Source: Klebsiella sp. BIGb0138 (GTDB lineage Bacteria > Pseudomonadota > Gammaproteobacteria > Enterobacterales > Enterobacteriaceae). Taken from it: a DNA stretch of 64,000 bases. Under the pieces are notes generated by a model that saw nothing but the letters and a program-made list of their open reading frames with translations, was not told the origin of the DNA and searched no databases. The stretch spans positions 310,001-374,000 of the forward strand of contig NZ_SMCV01000002.1 of NCBI RefSeq assembly GCF_004342285.1, in the 5' to 3' direction. Below are positions 47,559 to 57,063 of this stretch, in pieces; the first letter of the stretch is position 1; every line of letters starts with the position of its first letter. The position numbers and the translations under genes were made by a program.

Positions 47559-48977
47559 TCAGGCGTTTTTCAACATCCAATCAATTTCTGTTTCGGTGAT
47601 AAGTCGTTCAAACTGCAGTAATTCGTCGTGCTTACAGGCGTGGTAAACGTGACAGAAACGTTCACCCAGGCGCTCGCGCAGGCTAGCGTTTTGCATAAAT
47701 TCCCACAGCGCATCGCTTTGCCGAATCGGGAACGGCAACCCTTCCTGTTCGAGGCCATTTCCCTCCACTTCTTCCTGAAGCGGCAACGTGTTGTCCAGTC
47801 CGTGCAGGATCCCGGCGAAGATGGCCGCCATCACCAGGTATGGATTGGCATCTGCCCCCGCCACGCGGTACTCGACGCGATGATTATTGCGATCGCCGCA
47901 GGGAATACGCAGCGCCACCGTCCGGTTATTGTGTCCCCACGAGGCCTGAGTCGGAACATACATTCCCGGCTGGAAGCGACGCCAGGAGTTAACGTTTGGC
48001 GCCAGCAGCGCCATCGACGCCGGCATCAGGTCAATCATCCCGGCCAGCGCGCGTTTCAGCAGCGCTGAATCTTCGCCATCGTCATCCGCCAGCACGTTTT
48101 CACCCTTATTGTTTTGCATGCTGATATGGATGTGCATCCCGCTACCCGCATGCTCTTCATAAGGCTTCGCCATAAAAGTGGCGTGCATCTTATGCTTCTC
48201 CGCCACTAAACGCACGAGGCGTTTTAACGCCAGCGCATCATCGCAAGCCTCCAGCACGTTATCGGTGTGGTACAGGTTGATTTCAAACTGACCGGGCGAC
48301 GCTTCGGCGACCGCGCCGTCGGCCGGGATCAGCTGCAGCTGGGCCAGCTCATCAATATCGTTCAGCACGTCGGCGAAGTGGTTGAGGTTGTCAACGGAGT
48401 AGACCTGGCTTTGGGTGTTGCGATCGCCGGTCCCCGGTGCGCAAGGCGGCTGCAGGTAGCCTTCGGCATCGCGTTTCCGATCGAGTAAATAGAACTCCAG
48501 CTCTACCGCTACCACGGGGAACAATCCGCGCTGGCGCAACTGCTGCCAGAGGCGGTTCAGTACGTTCCGCGGCTCAACGTCAAAGGGAGCGCCATCTTCA
48601 TCAACCATCGTCAGTAGCAGCTGGCCGATAGACTCTGGATCGGCAGCGGAAGGGGTTAAGGTTCCCGGCACCGGTAAGCAGGTACAATCCGGCTCGCCCA
48701 TGTCCTGACCCAGGCCCGCCTCTTCCACCACATTGCCGAGAATATCCATGGCAAAAACCGACGCCGGGAAGTAGCAGCCCTTCTCCAGCTTGCTCAGGCT
48801 GGAGACCGGAATACGTTTGCCGCGGAAACAGCCGTTCAGATCGGTCAATAACACGTCGACATACTGTGTATTCGGATAGCGTTCAAGGTAGCGTTTCACT
48901 TCGTGCGCAAATGCGCTGCCCCGTCTCTCTTCTGACTGCTGAACAAAATTCTCAACTTCTACGATATTGGTTTCCAT
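47559..48977 (-). CDS. puuA: PuuA, gamma-glutamylputrescine synthetase
   Basis: A 472-residue glutamine-synthetase-fold enzyme joining glutamate to putrescine with ATP, the first Puu step. The N-terminal beta-grasp (RYPNTQYVDVLLTDLNGCFRGKRIP) is followed by catalytic-domain motifs AEASPGQFEINLYH, HATFMAKPYEEHAGSGMHIHIS (metal and ATP ligands) and NRTVALRIPCGD. Length equals E. coli PuuA. Divergent from puuD over a shared PuuR-controlled region. Confidence 0.97.
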   Translation of the reverse strand: METNIVEVENFVQQSEERRGSAFAHEVKRYLERYPNTQYVDVLLTDLNGCFRGKRIPVSSLSKLEKGCYFPASVFAMDILGNVVEEAGLGQDMGEPDCTCLPVPGTLTPSAADPESIGQLLLTMVDEDGAPFDVEPRNVLNRLWQQLRQRGLFPVVAVELEFYLLDRKRDAEGYLQPPCAPGTGDRNTQSQVYSVDNLNHFADVLNDIDELAQLQLIPADGAVAEASPGQFEINLYHTDNVLEACDDALALKRLVRLVAEKHKMHATFMAKPYEEHAGSGMHIHISMQNNKGENVLADDDGEDSALLKRALAGMIDLMPASMALLAPNVNSWRRFQPGMYVPTQASWGHNNRTVALRIPCGDRNNHRVEYRVAGADANPYLVMAAIFAGILHGLDNTLPLQEEVEGNGLEQEGLPFPIRQSDALWEFMQNASLRERLGERFCHVYHACKHDELLQFERLITETEIDWMLKNA

Positions 48978-49120
48978 TATTCACCGCCGTTGTGTTGGTT
49001 TCGGACTCAGGCTTTCTTGCCGTTAAATATAATGCCCACCATTCGAATGTGTATGCAAATAAATTGTTTGTCAAATGTTAAATTAAGTTTGCAAACGGCT
49101 ATTTGCGCTGCTAGATTGAG

Positions 49121-49162
49121 AAAATATTGAACGATATGGCCATTTGATACCCTAAATGGTCA
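49121..49162. promoter_or_regulatory. Probable PuuR operator region
   Basis: Between divergent puuA and puuD, AAAATATTGAACGA (49121-49134) resembles the E. coli PuuR site AAAATATAATGAACA. An inverted repeat, TGGCCATTT (49137-49145) / AAATGGTCA (49154-49162), follows with one mismatch. PuuR is expected to bind here and dissociate on putrescine. Assignment is from resemblance only. Confidence 0.5.
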
Positions 49163-49190
49163 TAATTTAGTCCACTTTGTGAGGGCGATC

Positions 49191-49955
49191 ATGGAAAATA
49201 TAATGTACAAGCCAGTTATTGGCGTCGTGATGTGCAGGAACAGGCTGAAGGGTCACCAGACCCAGACCCTGCAAGAAAAGTACCTGAATGCCATTATTAA
49301 CGCCGGAGGGTTGCCGATTGCCCTGCCGCACGCGCTGGCGGAGCCAGAACTGCTTGCCGCGCTGTTACCGAAACTGGACGGAATTTATCTGCCAGGCAGC
49401 CCCAGCAATGTGCAGCCGCACCTTTATGGTGAAAACGGCGATGAGCCTGACGCCGATCCCGGGCGTGATCTTCTGAGCATGGCATTGATTAATGCCGCAC
49501 TCGAAAGGCGCATCCCCATTTTCGCCATCTGCCGTGGGTTACAGGAACTGGTTGTCGCCACCGGCGGGACTCTGTATCGTCGTCTTTTCGAGCAGCCGCA
49601 GCTCCTCGAACATCGCGAAGATCCTGAACTGCCGGTAGAACAGCAATATGCGCCTTCTCACGAAGTGCAGGTTCAGGAAGGAGGATTACTTTCTCAGTTA
49701 ATACCGGGCTGCAACACGTTTTGGGTAAACTCGCTACATGGGCAGGGAGCAAAAACGGTAGGCTCGCGTCTGCGCGTCGAAGCCCGCTCTTCAGACGGTC
49801 TGGCAGAGGCGGTCAGCGTCAATGACCATCCGTTCGCGCTGGGTGTGCAGTGGCACCCGGAATGGAACAGTAGCGAATACGCCCTGTCGCGTTTGTTGTT
49901 TGAAGGTTTTATCACCGCCTGTCAGAAGCACATTGCTGAAAAGCAGCGGCTCTGA
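49191..49955 (+). CDS. puuD: PuuD, gamma-glutamyl-GABA hydrolase
   Basis: A 254-residue class I glutamine-amidotransferase-like hydrolase releasing GABA from gamma-glutamyl-GABA. Catalytic triad: Cys in PIFAICRGLQEL, then His and Glu in GVQWHPEW. Residues from MENIMYKPVIGVVMCRNRLKG onward match E. coli PuuD; the four upstream in-frame codons are dropped. First gene of the puuDRCBE unit. Confidence 0.95.
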   Translation: MENIMYKPVIGVVMCRNRLKGHQTQTLQEKYLNAIINAGGLPIALPHALAEPELLAALLPKLDGIYLPGSPSNVQPHLYGENGDEPDADPGRDLLSMALINAALERRIPIFAICRGLQELVVATGGTLYRRLFEQPQLLEHREDPELPVEQQYAPSHEVQVQEGGLLSQLIPGCNTFWVNSLHGQGAKTVGSRLRVEARSSDGLAEAVSVNDHPFALGVQWHPEWNSSEYALSRLLFEGFITACQKHIAEKQRL

Positions 49956-49980
49956 CCATTACAGTTAAGGAAATGCAAAT

Positions 49981-50538
49981 ATGAGCGATGACGGACTGGC
50001 GCCAGGAAAACGTCTGTCAGCGATCCGCCAACAGCTGGGTCTCTCACAACGTCGTGCCGCCGAACTGTCTGGGTTAACACATAGTGCCATCAGTACCATA
50101 GAACAGGACAAAGTCAGTCCTGCCATCAGTACGCTGCAAAAGCTGCTGAAAGTTTATGGGCTGTCGCTCTCGGAATTCTTTTCTGAACCAGAAAAACCTG
50201 ATGAACCGCAGGTGGTTATTAATCAGGACGATCTTATCGAAATCGGCAGTCAAGGGGTTTCGATGAAACTGGTGCACAACGGAAATCCGAACCGTACGCT
50301 GGCGATGATTTTTGAAACTTACCAGCCTGGAACCACAACCGGGGAGAGGATCAAGCATCAAGGTGAAGAGATAGGCACCATACTGGAAGGTGAAGTCGTG
50401 CTGGTGATTAACGGCCAGGCGTACCACCTGGTTGCTGGGCAAAGCTATGCCATCAACACCGGCATACCGCACAGTTTCAGTAATACCTCGGCAGGCGTTT
50501 GCCGAATTATCAGTGCCCATACTCCCACCACATTCTGA
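49981..50538 (+). CDS. puuR: PuuR, putrescine-responsive repressor
   Basis: A 185-residue repressor with an N-terminal Cro/XRE helix-turn-helix (LGLSQRRAAELSGLTHSAIS, about residues 20-40) and a C-terminal cupin (GTILEGEVVLVINGQAYHL). It controls the puu genes in response to putrescine. It lies 25 nt after puuD and is followed by a stem-loop, so puuCBE may have a second promoter. Confidence 0.96.
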   Translation: MSDDGLAPGKRLSAIRQQLGLSQRRAAELSGLTHSAISTIEQDKVSPAISTLQKLLKVYGLSLSEFFSEPEKPDEPQVVINQDDLIEIGSQGVSMKLVHNGNPNRTLAMIFETYQPGTTTGERIKHQGEEIGTILEGEVVLVINGQAYHLVAGQSYAINTGIPHSFSNTSAGVCRIISAHTPTTF

Positions 50539-50544
50539 TTTTTT

Positions 50545-50570
50545 AGCCTGAGAATATTTCAGGCTTTCTT
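50545..50570 (+). terminator. Stem-loop after puuR
   Basis: AGCCTGA-gaatatt-TCAGGCT followed by TTCTT, 6 nt past the puuR stop. It may partly terminate the puuDR transcript before puuC, which has a 239-bp leader. Confidence 0.7.
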
Positions 50571-50777
50571 CAGGCCTGCTCCGTCGGATGCCCTGTTTCC
50601 GGCGGAGCGAAGAACACGCAAATAATACACAGCGTTGTGCGGAAGATTATTTCCTGCTGGCCGCAATAATCCGCGCAAATATACACGCGCTTAAGACGGT
50701 ATCTGACTCCGGGGACGCCCTACGCCCTGTGCTGTCTGTCATGCCCACTATTCGATTATGTGATTAAGGAGTCTTAT

Positions 50778-52265
50778 ATGGATTTCAAACCTCTGTCCTG
50801 GTGGCAGGATAAAGCGAAAAGCATCGAGATAGAAACGCGGTTATTTATTAATGGCGAATATTGCTCTGCTGTCGATAATACCACCTTTGAAACCATCGAC
50901 CCCGCCGCCCAGCAAACGCTGGCGCACGTTGCCCGCGGGAAAAAAGCCGATGTCGAGCTTGCCGTCAAGGCCGCGCGCGAAGCGTTCGATCGCGGCGACT
51001 GGTCGCAGGCCTCGCCGGCGCAGCGTAAAGCGGTGCTCAATAAGCTGGCCGACCTGATGGAAAGTCATCGTGAAGAGCTGGCGCTGCTGGAGACCCTGGA
51101 TACCGGTAAACCGATCCGCCACAGCCTGCGCGACGATATCCCCGGCGCCGCCCGCGCCATCCGCTGGTATGCGGAAGCTATCGACAAAGTGTATGGCGAA
51201 GTCGCGCCGACCGGCGCCGGTGAGCTGGCGATGATCGTCCGCGAGCCGGTGGGGGTCATTGCCGCCGTGGTTCCGTGGAACTTCCCACTGCTGCTGGCCT
51301 GCTGGAAACTCGGCCCGGCGCTGGCCACCGGCAACAGCGTGATCCTGAAACCTTCAGAAAAATCTCCGCTTACCGCCCTGCGTCTTGCCGCCCTGGCGAA
51401 AGAGGCCGGGCTGCCGGACGGCGTACTGAACGTGATCAGCGGGTTTGGCCACGAAGCAGGCCAGGCTCTGTCGCTGCACCCGGACGTCGAGGTCATCACC
51501 TTTACCGGCTCCACCCGTACCGGCAAGCAGCTATTAAAAGATGCCGGCGACAGCAATATGAAACGCGTCTGGCTGGAAGCCGGCGGAAAAAGCGCCAACA
51601 TCGTCTTTGCCGACTGTCCGGACCTGCAAACAGCGGTCAACGCCACCGCCGGCGGCATTTTCTATAACCAGGGCCAGGTGTGCATCGCCGGGACCCGCCT
51701 GCTGGTTGAAGACAGCATCGCCGATGAGTTTCTCCGCCGCCTGCAGGAACAGGCTCGCCACTGGCAGCCGGGCAACCCGCTCGACCCGAACACCACCATG
51801 GGTATGCTGATCGATAACACCCATGCCGACAGCGTGCACAGCTTTATTCGCGTCGGTGAAAGTCAAAGTACACTGCTGGTCGACGGGCGAAAAAACCCGT
51901 GGCCGGCCGCCGTCGGCCCGACCATTTTCGTCGATGTCGATCCGGCCTCCCCCCTGAGCCGGGAAGAGATTTTCGGCCCGGTGCTGGTGGTTACCCGCTT
52001 CGCCTCAGAAGAGGAGGCGTTGCGGCTGGCCAACGACAGCCACTACGGCCTTGGCGCGGCGGTATGGACGCGCGACCTCTCCCGCGCCCACCGCATGAGC
52101 CGCCGCCTGAAAGCGGGCTCCGTCTTTGTAAACAACTATAACGATGGTGACATGACCGTCCCCTTTGGCGGCTATAAGCAAAGCGGCAACGGACGCGATA
52201 AGTCTCTGCACGCGCTGGAAAAATTCACCGAACTGAAAACGATCTGGATGACTCTGGAGTCTTAA
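50778..52265 (+). CDS. puuC: PuuC, gamma-glutamyl-gamma-aminobutyraldehyde dehydrogenase
   Basis: A 495-residue NAD(P)-dependent aldehyde dehydrogenase oxidising gamma-glutamyl-aminobutyraldehyde. Motifs: VPWNFPLLLACWKLGPALATG (cofactor), FTGSTRTGK, ELEAGGKS-type EAGGKSANIV (general base Glu) and the catalytic Cys in GQVCIAGTR. The start MDFKPLSWWQDKA matches the E. coli position; six earlier in-frame codons are dismissed. AAGGAG precedes the ATG. Confidence 0.96.
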   Translation: MDFKPLSWWQDKAKSIEIETRLFINGEYCSAVDNTTFETIDPAAQQTLAHVARGKKADVELAVKAAREAFDRGDWSQASPAQRKAVLNKLADLMESHREELALLETLDTGKPIRHSLRDDIPGAARAIRWYAEAIDKVYGEVAPTGAGELAMIVREPVGVIAAVVPWNFPLLLACWKLGPALATGNSVILKPSEKSPLTALRLAALAKEAGLPDGVLNVISGFGHEAGQALSLHPDVEVITFTGSTRTGKQLLKDAGDSNMKRVWLEAGGKSANIVFADCPDLQTAVNATAGGIFYNQGQVCIAGTRLLVEDSIADEFLRRLQEQARHWQPGNPLDPNTTMGMLIDNTHADSVHSFIRVGESQSTLLVDGRKNPWPAAVGPTIFVDVDPASPLSREEIFGPVLVVTRFASEEEALRLANDSHYGLGAAVWTRDLSRAHRMSRRLKAGSVFVNNYNDGDMTVPFGGYKQSGNGRDKSLHALEKFTELKTIWMTLES

Positions 52266-52267
52266 TC

Positions 52268-53548
52268 ATGACCGAACATACCACCAGTTATTACGCCGCC
52301 AGCGCCAACAAATACGCCCCCTTTCCGGCGCTGAATGAATCGATCAGCTGCGACGTCTGCATTGTCGGCGGCGGCTATACCGGCCTCTCCTCGGCGCTAC
52401 ATCTGGCCGAAATGGGCTACGATGTGGTGCTGCTGGAAGGGGCGCGCATTGGCTTCGGCGCCAGCGGACGCAACGGCGGCCAGCTGGTTAACTCCTACAG
52501 CCGCGATATCGACGTCATTGAAAAAACCTACGGCCCGGATGCGGCCAAAATGCTCGGCAGCATGATGTTCGAAGGCGGCGAGATCATCCGCGAACGCATC
52601 CAGCGCTATCAGATTCAGTGCGACTATCGGCCCGGCGGTCTGTTTGTCGCGCTGAACCACAAACAGCTGGAGACTCTGGAAGAGCAGAAGGCGAACTGGG
52701 AGCGCTACGGCAATAGCCAGCTGGAGCTGCTGGACGCCAGCGCCATTCGCCGCGAAGTAAACAGCGATCGCTATACCGGCGCCCTGCTCGATCGCAGCGG
52801 TGGCCATATTCATCCCCTGAATCTGGCCATCGGCGAGGCGGATGCCATCCGGCTGAACGGCGGCCGGGTTTACGAGCAGTCGCCGGTCACCCGGATTCAG
52901 CACACCAGCCCGGCGGTGGTCACCACTGCCCACGGTCAGGTGACCGCGCGCTACGTCATCGTCGCCGGTAATGCCTACCTGGGCGATAAAATCGAGCCGG
53001 AACTGGCAAAACGCAGCATGCCGTGCGGCACCCAGGTGGTGACCACCGAGCCGCTGTCCGCGGACGTGGCCCGCTCGCTGATCCCGCAAAACTACTGCGT
53101 GGAAGACTGTAACTACCTGCTGGACTACTACCGTCTGACCGGCGATAACCGCCTGCTGTACGGCGGCGGCGTGGTCTACGGCGCCCGCGACCCGGATGAC
53201 GTCGAACGCCTGATTCTGCCAAAGCTGCTGAAGACTTTCCCGCAGCTGAAAGGGGTGAAAATCGATTATCGCTGGACCGGCAACTTCCTGCTGACGCTCT
53301 CAAGGATGCCGCAGTTCGGCCGCCTGGACAAAAACATCTATTACATGCAGGGCTACAGCGGCCACGGCGTGACCTGTACCCACCTCGCCGGCCGCCTGAT
53401 TTCCGAGCTGCTGCGCGGTGACGCCGAGCGCTTCGACGCCTTTGCCAACCTGCCGCACTATCCGTTCCCGGGCGGCCGGAGCCTGCGTATTCCGTTTACC
53501 GCGATGGGCGCGGCGTACTACAGCTTGCGCGACCGTCTCGGGGTGTAA
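52268..53548 (+). CDS. puuB: PuuB, gamma-glutamylputrescine oxidoreductase
   Basis: A 426-residue FAD-dependent oxidase of the DAO family oxidising gamma-glutamylputrescine. The FAD dinucleotide fold is CIVGGGYTGLSSALHLAE (about residue 30), with ASGRNGGQL as the second flavin contact and GYSGHGVTCTHLAG near the C-terminus. It starts 2 nt after the puuC stop, so translation is coupled. Confidence 0.95.
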   Translation: MTEHTTSYYAASANKYAPFPALNESISCDVCIVGGGYTGLSSALHLAEMGYDVVLLEGARIGFGASGRNGGQLVNSYSRDIDVIEKTYGPDAAKMLGSMMFEGGEIIRERIQRYQIQCDYRPGGLFVALNHKQLETLEEQKANWERYGNSQLELLDASAIRREVNSDRYTGALLDRSGGHIHPLNLAIGEADAIRLNGGRVYEQSPVTRIQHTSPAVVTTAHGQVTARYVIVAGNAYLGDKIEPELAKRSMPCGTQVVTTEPLSADVARSLIPQNYCVEDCNYLLDYYRLTGDNRLLYGGGVVYGARDPDDVERLILPKLLKTFPQLKGVKIDYRWTGNFLLTLSRMPQFGRLDKNIYYMQGYSGHGVTCTHLAGRLISELLRGDAERFDAFANLPHYPFPGGRSLRIPFTAMGAAYYSLRDRLGV

Positions 53549-53595
53549 GTTTGCCCGCAGGTCCAGGTAATGATGTTTAACTAAGGGTATTAACC

Positions 53596-54861
53596 ATGAG
53601 CAACAGCGAATTTCATCGACGTCGTCTTTCCGCCACCCCACGCGGGGTGGGCGTCATGTGTCAGTTCTTCGCCCGGTCCGCTGAAAATGCGACGCTGACC
53701 GATGTCGAAGGCCAGGAGTATATCGATTTTGCCGCCGGGATTGCGGTGCTCAATACCGGGCATCGCCACCCTGCGCTGGTCGCCGCGGTGCAGCAACAGC
53801 TGCAGCGCTTTACCCATACCGCCTATCAGATTGTCCCCTACGAGAGCTATGTTTCACTGGCTGAGAAGCTTAACGAACTGGCCCCGGTCACCGGCCCGGC
53901 GAAAACCGCCTTCTTTTCTACCGGCGCAGAAGCGGTAGAAAACGCGATTAAAATCGCCCGCGCCCACACCGGGCGCCCGGGGATTATCGCCTTTAGCGGC
54001 GGCTTCCACGGGCGCACCTATATGACCATGGCGCTGACCGGCAAAGTCGCGCCATATAAGCTGGGCTTTGGCCCCTTCCCGGGTTCCGTTTATCACGTGC
54101 CTTATCCCTCAGTTCAGCAGGGGATCGGCACCCAGGATGCAATTACCGCTATCGAACGCCTGTTTAAAGCCGATATTGCAGCCAGTCAGGTCGCCGCGAT
54201 TATTTTTGAGCCGGTACAGGGCGAAGGCGGTTTTAACGTGGCGCCGCCTGAGCTGGTCGCCGCCATTCGCCGCATCTGCGATGAGCACGGGATTGTGATG
54301 ATCGCCGATGAGGTACAAAGCGGATTTGCCCGTACCGGCAAACTCTTCGCCATGGACCATTATGCCGAGAGGCCGGATCTGCTGACGATGGCCAAAAGCC
54401 TGGCCGGTGGCATGCCGCTGTCCGGCGTGGTGGGCAACGCGCAGATCATGGATGCGCCCGCGCCGGGCGGCCTGGGCGGGACCTATGCCGGTAACCCGCT
54501 GGCGGTGGCCGCGGCCCACGCGGTGCTGGACATCATCGACCAGGAAGCGCTCTGCGCGCGCGCCCGGCGGCTGGGGGAGCGTTTAACCGCCGCCCTCAAT
54601 GAGGCGAAGAGCGGGTGCCCGGGGCTGGCGGAAGTGCGCGGCGTGGGATCGATGATTGCCGCTGAGTTCGTTGACCCGGCGACCGGCGAACCTTGCCCAG
54701 CGCTGGCGCAGAAAATTCAGCAACGGGCGCTGGAACAGGGGTTGCTGCTGCTGACCTGCGGCCAGTACGGCAACGTGATTCGCTTCCTCTATCCGTTAAC
54801 CATCCCCGATGCGCAGTTCGCCAGCGCGCTGACCATTTTGCAAAACGTCATCCGGGATTAA
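53596..54861 (+). CDS. puuE: PuuE, GABA aminotransferase
   Basis: A 421-residue class III PLP-dependent aminotransferase converting GABA and 2-oxoglutarate to succinic semialdehyde and glutamate. Motifs: STGAEAVENAIKIAR, GGFHGRTYM (PLP ring), IADEVQSGFARTG (Asp on the pyridine N) and the Schiff-base lysine in MAKSLAGGMP. Last gene of the Puu set, ended by a GC-rich stem-loop. Confidence 0.95.
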   Translation: MSNSEFHRRRLSATPRGVGVMCQFFARSAENATLTDVEGQEYIDFAAGIAVLNTGHRHPALVAAVQQQLQRFTHTAYQIVPYESYVSLAEKLNELAPVTGPAKTAFFSTGAEAVENAIKIARAHTGRPGIIAFSGGFHGRTYMTMALTGKVAPYKLGFGPFPGSVYHVPYPSVQQGIGTQDAITAIERLFKADIAASQVAAIIFEPVQGEGGFNVAPPELVAAIRRICDEHGIVMIADEVQSGFARTGKLFAMDHYAERPDLLTMAKSLAGGMPLSGVVGNAQIMDAPAPGGLGGTYAGNPLAVAAAHAVLDIIDQEALCARARRLGERLTAALNEAKSGCPGLAEVRGVGSMIAAEFVDPATGEPCPALAQKIQQRALEQGLLLLTCGQYGNVIRFLYPLTIPDAQFASALTILQNVIRD

Positions 54862-54868
54862 CGCTCCC

Positions 54869-54902
54869 CGCGTCGCCGACGGCGCCTGCCCTCGGCGACG
54901 CG
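54869..54902. terminator. Stem-loop between puuE and dmlR
   Basis: CGCGTCGCCGA / TCGGCGACGCG, an 11-bp perfect stem with a 12-nt loop, in the 44-bp gap between convergent puuE and dmlR. Confidence 0.72.
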
Positions 54903-54905
54903 ACC

Positions 54906-55838
54906 TTACCTGACGTCGCCGCTGGCAACACACTGCTGCGGATAGTGCTGCTGAAAGTAGTGACGTAAAAACTCCACCGTGGTTCGAATTTTCGCCGAGG
55001 TCGCCAGCCGCGAGACATATACCGCCCAGATGTTAGCCGGTTGATAATACTCTGGCAGCAGATGCACCAGATGCCCGCTGGCAATATTCTCACTCACGTC
55101 CCACCACGATCGCAAAGAGATGCCCTGCCCATCCAGACACCACTGATGCACGATCTCCCCGTGGTTAGAGGAGAGCGGGCCGGTCACCTTGATGGCCTGT
55201 TCTCCCTCCTTCCCATGCAGTTGCCACACGCCAAAGGGCCGATCGCGCTCTTTAATCACCAGACAGGGCAAGGTCGCCAGATCGCTGAGCTGCCTGGGCT
55301 GCGGATAGCGGGCCAGAAACGCCGGCGAAGCGCAGAGAATCCGCTGGTTGGTCGCCAGTTTGCGGGCAATCAGATTAGGGGCAATATCATCACCGACGCG
55401 AATATCGAGATCGACGCCTTCGTTCACCAAATCCACCAGCCGGTCTGCGACATCGAAACGCAGCTCCAGCTGAGGATACTGACGGGCCAGCGCCGACAGC
55501 GCGGGGGCGACCACCCGGCGGCCGAAGCCAAAACTGCTGATAATCCGCAGCGTACCCTGCGGCACCTGGCGTACATCGGACAGTTCATCCATCATCTGGT
55601 CCACATCCTGCAAAATACGCTGCGCCCATTCATAGATGCGCTCCCCCTCCTCGGTAATGGTCACCCGCCGGGTGGTGCGATGCAGCAATACCACATTCAG
55701 CGTCTGCTCCAGCAACGCAATGCGTTTACTGACGAAGGCGGGAGAAACGCCGAGCTCTTCGGCGACGGAGGCAAATCCGGCGCGACGGGCAACCCGCATA
55801 AACACGCGTAAATCATTTAGCAGCGGCAGATTGTTCAT
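54906..55838 (-). CDS. dmlR: DmlR-like LysR regulator
   Basis: A 310-residue LysR-type regulator: LLNDLRVFMRVARRAGFASV then EELGVSPAFVSKRIALLEQT form the helix-turn-helix, and HRTTRRVTITEEG begins the linker. It is divergent from the D-malate dehydrogenase gene, exactly as dmlR lies beside dmlA in E. coli, where it activates it for aerobic growth on D-malate. The start may instead be a GTG seven codons upstream (55859); both lack a strong ribosome site. Confidence 0.85.
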   Translation of the reverse strand: MNNLPLLNDLRVFMRVARRAGFASVAEELGVSPAFVSKRIALLEQTLNVVLLHRTTRRVTITEEGERIYEWAQRILQDVDQMMDELSDVRQVPQGTLRIISSFGFGRRVVAPALSALARQYPQLELRFDVADRLVDLVNEGVDLDIRVGDDIAPNLIARKLATNQRILCASPAFLARYPQPRQLSDLATLPCLVIKERDRPFGVWQLHGKEGEQAIKVTGPLSSNHGEIVHQWCLDGQGISLRSWWDVSENIASGHLVHLLPEYYQPANIWAVYVSRLATSAKIRTTVEFLRHYFQQHYPQQCVASGDVR

Positions 55839-55941
55839 GATCTGTGTTTTATGTTTCACCAGTTAGCGTGATTAATTATGAAGCAGTCAATTATAGGATA
55901 AGGGGGAAGTCAATTTTGATGGTTGATAAGTGAGAACCGGT

Positions 55942-57027
55942 ATGAAGAAAACCTATCGTATTGCCGCCATCCCCGGAGACGGGATTGGTCAAGAAGTGCT
56001 TCCTGAGGGCATTCGCGTATTACAAGCCGCGGCGCAACGTTGGGATCTGGCATTAAGCTTTGAGCAGATTGAATGGGCCAGCTGCGACTATTATGCCCGC
56101 CACGGCAAAATGATGCCCGACGACTGGCATCAACAGCTTAAAACCTTTGATGCTCTCTATTTCGGCGCCGTCGGCTGGCCCGACACCGTGCCGGATCACG
56201 TCTCCCTGTGGGGGTCGCTGCTCAAATTTCGCCGCGAGTTCGATCAGTACGTCAACCTGCGTCCGGTGCGCCTGTTTCCCGGCGTCCCCTGCCCGCTGGC
56301 GGGCAAACAGGCCGGGGATATTGATTTCTATGTCGTTCGTGAAAATACCGAAGGCGAATACTCTTCCCTCGGCGGTCGCGTCAACCCCGGCACCGAGCAT
56401 GAACTGGTGATTCAGGAGTCGGTCTTCACCCGCCGCGGCGTAGACCGGATCCTGCGTTACGCCTTTGAACTGGCGCAGAGCCGCCCGCGTAAAACGCTGA
56501 CCTCGGCCACCAAATCCAACGGCCTGGCGATCAGCATGCCCTACTGGGATGAGCGGGTGGAGGCCATGGCCCGCCATTATCCCGATATTCACTGGGACAA
56601 GCAGCATATCGATATCCTGTGCGCCCGTTTCGTCCTGCAGCCGGAACGCTTCGACGTGGTGGTCGGCTCAAACCTGTTCGGCGATATTCTGTCCGACCTC
56701 GGCCCGGCCTGCACCGGCACCATCGGTATCGCCCCTTCGGCAAACCTGAACCCCGAGCGCACCTTCCCGTCGCTGTTCGAGCCGGTACACGGCTCAGCGC
56801 CGGATATCTATGGTAAAAACATCGCCAACCCGATTGCCACCATCTGGGCTGGCGCGATGATGCTCGATTTCCTCGGCGCGGGCGACGCGCGCTACCAGGC
56901 GGCGCATAATGGCATTCTGGCGGCCATTGAGCAGGTTATCGCCCGCGGCCCGAAAACGCCGGACATGAAAGGGGATGCCTCTACCCGGCAGGTCAGCGAA
57001 GCCATTTGCCAGGCGATTCTGCAATAA
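55942..57027 (+). CDS. dmlA: DmlA, D-malate dehydrogenase (decarboxylating)
   Basis: A 361-residue isocitrate/isopropylmalate-dehydrogenase-family enzyme, oxidising D-malate to pyruvate and CO2 with NAD+ and metal. Motifs: AAIPGDGIGQEVLPEG, FRREFDQYVNLRPVRL (substrate arginines), TEGEYSSLGGR, the TSATKSNGL lysine and SNLFGDILSDLGPA (metal Asp pair). It matches E. coli DmlA closely. An alternative GTG lies four codons upstream. The promoter gap has two direct AGTCAATT repeats 23 bp apart. Confidence 0.95.
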   Translation: MKKTYRIAAIPGDGIGQEVLPEGIRVLQAAAQRWDLALSFEQIEWASCDYYARHGKMMPDDWHQQLKTFDALYFGAVGWPDTVPDHVSLWGSLLKFRREFDQYVNLRPVRLFPGVPCPLAGKQAGDIDFYVVRENTEGEYSSLGGRVNPGTEHELVIQESVFTRRGVDRILRYAFELAQSRPRKTLTSATKSNGLAISMPYWDERVEAMARHYPDIHWDKQHIDILCARFVLQPERFDVVVGSNLFGDILSDLGPACTGTIGIAPSANLNPERTFPSLFEPVHGSAPDIYGKNIANPIATIWAGAMMLDFLGAGDARYQAAHNGILAAIEQVIARGPKTPDMKGDASTRQVSEAICQAILQ

Positions 57028-57034
57028 CCTGCAT

Positions 57035-57059
57035 CCCCGGTGGCGCCGCGCCGCCGGGG
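57035..57059. terminator. Stem-loop between dmlA and frwA
   Basis: CCCCGGTGGCG-ccg-CGCCGCCGGGG, an 11-bp stem with one G-T pair, in the 36-bp gap between converging genes. Confidence 0.68.
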
Positions 57060-57063
57060 GGAA

